Below are positions 62,794-64,000 of a stretch of 64,000 nucleotides of DNA, piece after piece (position 1 is the stretch's first letter; every line of letters starts with the position of its first letter). The translations under genes and the position numbers were made by a program. The notes beneath the pieces were generated by a model, which saw only the letters and a program-made list of their open reading frames with translations, was not told the DNA's origin and did not search any database. Origin of the DNA: Vulcanimicrobiota bacterium (GTDB lineage: Bacteria > Vulcanimicrobiota > Xenobia > Xenobiales > JADMJV01); assembly GCA_017307785.1 (NCBI GenBank), contig JAFKGI010000032.1, positions 31,199 through 95,198 on the forward strand, in the 5' to 3' direction.

Positions 62794-63899
62794 TCCGGAT
62801 CGTTCTCTTCGGGGATATTTCCGCCCTGACCGACCTCAGGAGCGGACAGATGCTGGGCGGAGGGCAAGGGAAAGTCATTGATACGATTGATAAGTTGGCG
62901 CAGTCGGCCGAACTTGCGCTTGACGAACCGAAACGAAAGGCGCGGCAGATGAGCGATGTCCGGGTCGCCGGACTCCTGGGGCAGCGCCGAGGCTTGCTCG
63001 AAAGCTCCCCCGGGCGCCAATAGATCGGCGAAGTCCGCATTGAGCTCCGCCACTTCGCTGTCGCTGAGCGGGCACTGCAAACGAAAGACCAGCTGGTCGC
63101 CCACATAACGGCTACTGTGATAACGGCGATAGAAGTGCACACACTCCTCCACCGCTCGCTCGATGGAATCCGTCACCAGATACAGGCTGGTGTCGTCCGG
63201 CGACATCAAGCCGGGCGCCAGCAGATGGTCGAGCACATACTGTTCCCAGGTGGTCCAGAACTTGCTGCCCTCCGGATGCACCAGCACCACCGGCATCATG
63301 TGGGACTTGCCCGTTTGAATCAGCGTGAGCGACTCGAAAGCTTCATCGTGGGTGCCGAAGCCGCCCGGAAAGCACACCACCGCGTGCGACTCTTTGAGGA
63401 AGGCCAGCTTGCGCGTGAAGAAATACTTGAAGTTGATGACCTTGCGGTCGCCGGCGATCACGGTGTTGGATGCCTGCTCGAAAGGCAGGCGGATGTTGGC
63501 GCCAAAAGTGCGGTCGCGCCCGGCCCCGGCGTTACCGGCCTTCATAATGCCGTTGCCTCCGCCTGTAATGGTCATGAAACCTTCGTCGGCAATGCGCTTG
63601 CTGAAAGCCTCGGCCATGACGAAATCGGGGTGATCCTCGGGGGTGCGCGCCGAGCCGAAAACGCTAACCTTGCGGTGATGCCGGTAAGGACCGTAGACCT
63701 TCCAGGTAAAGCGCATCTCCTTGAGGGTGGAGTTCATAATCTTCAGGTCGCCGCGATCGGTGTCGTCTTTGGCCAGCTTGAGAGTGGTCACCATCAGCTG
63801 AAAAATCAGGTCGCGGTTGTTGCACTGACCGTTCAGGTCGATCAGTTCCCAGATCTTCTTATCAAGTTCTTCGTTGGAAGTAGTGTAACGCGGTATCAT
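62790..63899 (-). CDS. LOG-family nucleotide 5'-monophosphate phosphoribohydrolase-like protein
   Basis: 369 residues, longer than minimal LOG proteins (~190) owing to N- and C-terminal extensions. The core has VSVFGSARTPEDHP, TGGGNGIMKAGNAGA and the signature FPGGFGTHDEAFE (PGGxGTxxE). The family splits nucleoside monophosphates into base and ribose 5-phosphate; older annotation calls it lysine decarboxylase. It starts 15 nt after the stop of the gene at the right edge. Confidence 0.85.
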   Translation of the reverse strand: MIPRYTTSNEELDKKIWELIDLNGQCNNRDLIFQLMVTTLKLAKDDTDRGDLKIMNSTLKEMRFTWKVYGPYRHHRKVSVFGSARTPEDHPDFVMAEAFSKRIADEGFMTITGGGNGIMKAGNAGAGRDRTFGANIRLPFEQASNTVIAGDRKVINFKYFFTRKLAFLKESHAVVCFPGGFGTHDEAFESLTLIQTGKSHMMPVVLVHPEGSKFWTTWEQYVLDHLLAPGLMSPDDTSLYLVTDSIERAVEECVHFYRRYHSSRYVGDQLVFRLQCPLSDSEVAELNADFADLLAPGGAFEQASALPQESGDPDIAHLPRLSFRFVKRKFGRLRQLINRINDFPLPSAQHLSAPEVGQGGNIPEENDPD

Positions 63900-63914
63900 G
63901 AGCGTTTTTTCTTT

Positions 63915-64000
63915 CTAACTGCGCAGTCCCACGCCCTTTTTCACCATATGCATGCTCAGCGCCAGCCCCACCAGATTGAGCACTCCCAGCAGCACCACAC
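63915..64000 (-). CDS. C-terminus of a membrane protein, cut by window edge
   Basis: The open frame entering from the right edge encodes VVLLGVLNLVGLALSMHMV, a transmembrane helix, then KKGVGLRS and a stop at 63915. No family can be named from 28 residues. It is probably the upstream gene of the LOG operon. Confidence 0.5.
   Translation of the reverse strand, partial: VVLLGVLNLVGLALSMHMVKKGVGLRS

Overview
The window is about 60% GC and almost fully coding. It holds roughly 57 protein genes, one tRNA and very short intergenic spaces, and I see no phage, IS, transposon or CRISPR sequence. It reads as the chromosome of a diderm-type, free-living bacterium from a poorly sampled lineage. Supporting signs are D-glycero-manno-heptose genes (hldA, hldC) next to an LpxB-like glycosyltransferase, futalosine-type menaquinone synthesis (mqnE, plus a UbiD-family decarboxylase that may belong to the same pathway), Mo-cofactor genes, GatB, PilZ and Ser/Thr kinase signalling, and heavy use of GTG, TTG and even CTG starts in NTGA stop/start overlaps. 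I cannot assign the phylum from sequence alone; Vulcanimicrobiota/Xenobia-like, Armatimonadota-like and similar groups are guesses.

Layout. 1-9.2 kb: the tail of an oligoendopeptidase F gene, a 1580-residue SF1 helicase with a nuclease-fold C-terminus, then a minus-strand operon (UbiD-like decarboxylase, WecE-like sugar aminotransferase, membrane-anchored repeat protein). 9.3-12.5 kb: diaminopimelate decarboxylase fused to an aspartokinase-like half, then a 332-bp non-coding stretch with a near-consensus promoter and a foldable leader ahead of yjbQ. 12.6-16.5 kb: transglutaminase / circularly permuted ATP-grasp-alpha-E / transglutaminase cluster. 16.6-17.3 kb: a 36-residue protein and a peroxiredoxin sharing a bidirectional terminator. 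17.4-27.9 kb: a long plus-strand run (PilZ, ABC ATPase, MPN-TM-LysM protein, NlpC/P60, YedF-like, dolichol-phosphate-mannose-synthase-like, HtrA, two unknowns, hexokinase, MoaD-MoaE fusion, coiled-coil protein). 27.9-34.2 kb: a consensus CRP-type palindrome before another coiled-coil gene, YqeY, a second NlpC/P60, an exported duplicated deoxyribosyltransferase-like protein, a CTG-started membrane protein, mqnE and a Tim44-like protein.

34.2-38.7 kb: gatB, a MoeA-PBP fusion, moaC and a WbpD-like acetyltransferase. 38.7-43.1 kb: a signalling unit made of a periplasmic binding protein and histidine kinase, divergent from a receiver-Ser/Thr kinase fusion. 43.1-49.3 kb: RluE-type pseudouridine synthase, GH57-like protein, transketolase, tRNA-Pro(CGG) with its own promoter and terminator, ilvE, a methyltransferase-like protein and a lipoprotein. 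49.4-54.8 kb: adenine deaminase followed by envelope-glycan genes (GT4, hldA, hldC, LpxB-like). 55.6-60.7 kb: a 1702-residue NACHT/STAND-like ATPase with a very long TPR array. 60.9-64 kb: a minus-strand operon (partial membrane protein, LOG family, small histidine-kinase-like protein, flavin reductase, enoyl-CoA hydratase).

Most striking are the NACHT-TPR giant, the MPN-TM-LysM protein, the exported duplicated deoxyribosyltransferase fold, the binding protein/HK/receiver-kinase unit, several enzymes whose catalytic motifs look eroded (aspartokinase half, MoeA half, helicase nuclease domain, GH57), and the structured leader of yjbQ. All family assignments are by eye from motifs; no database search was possible.
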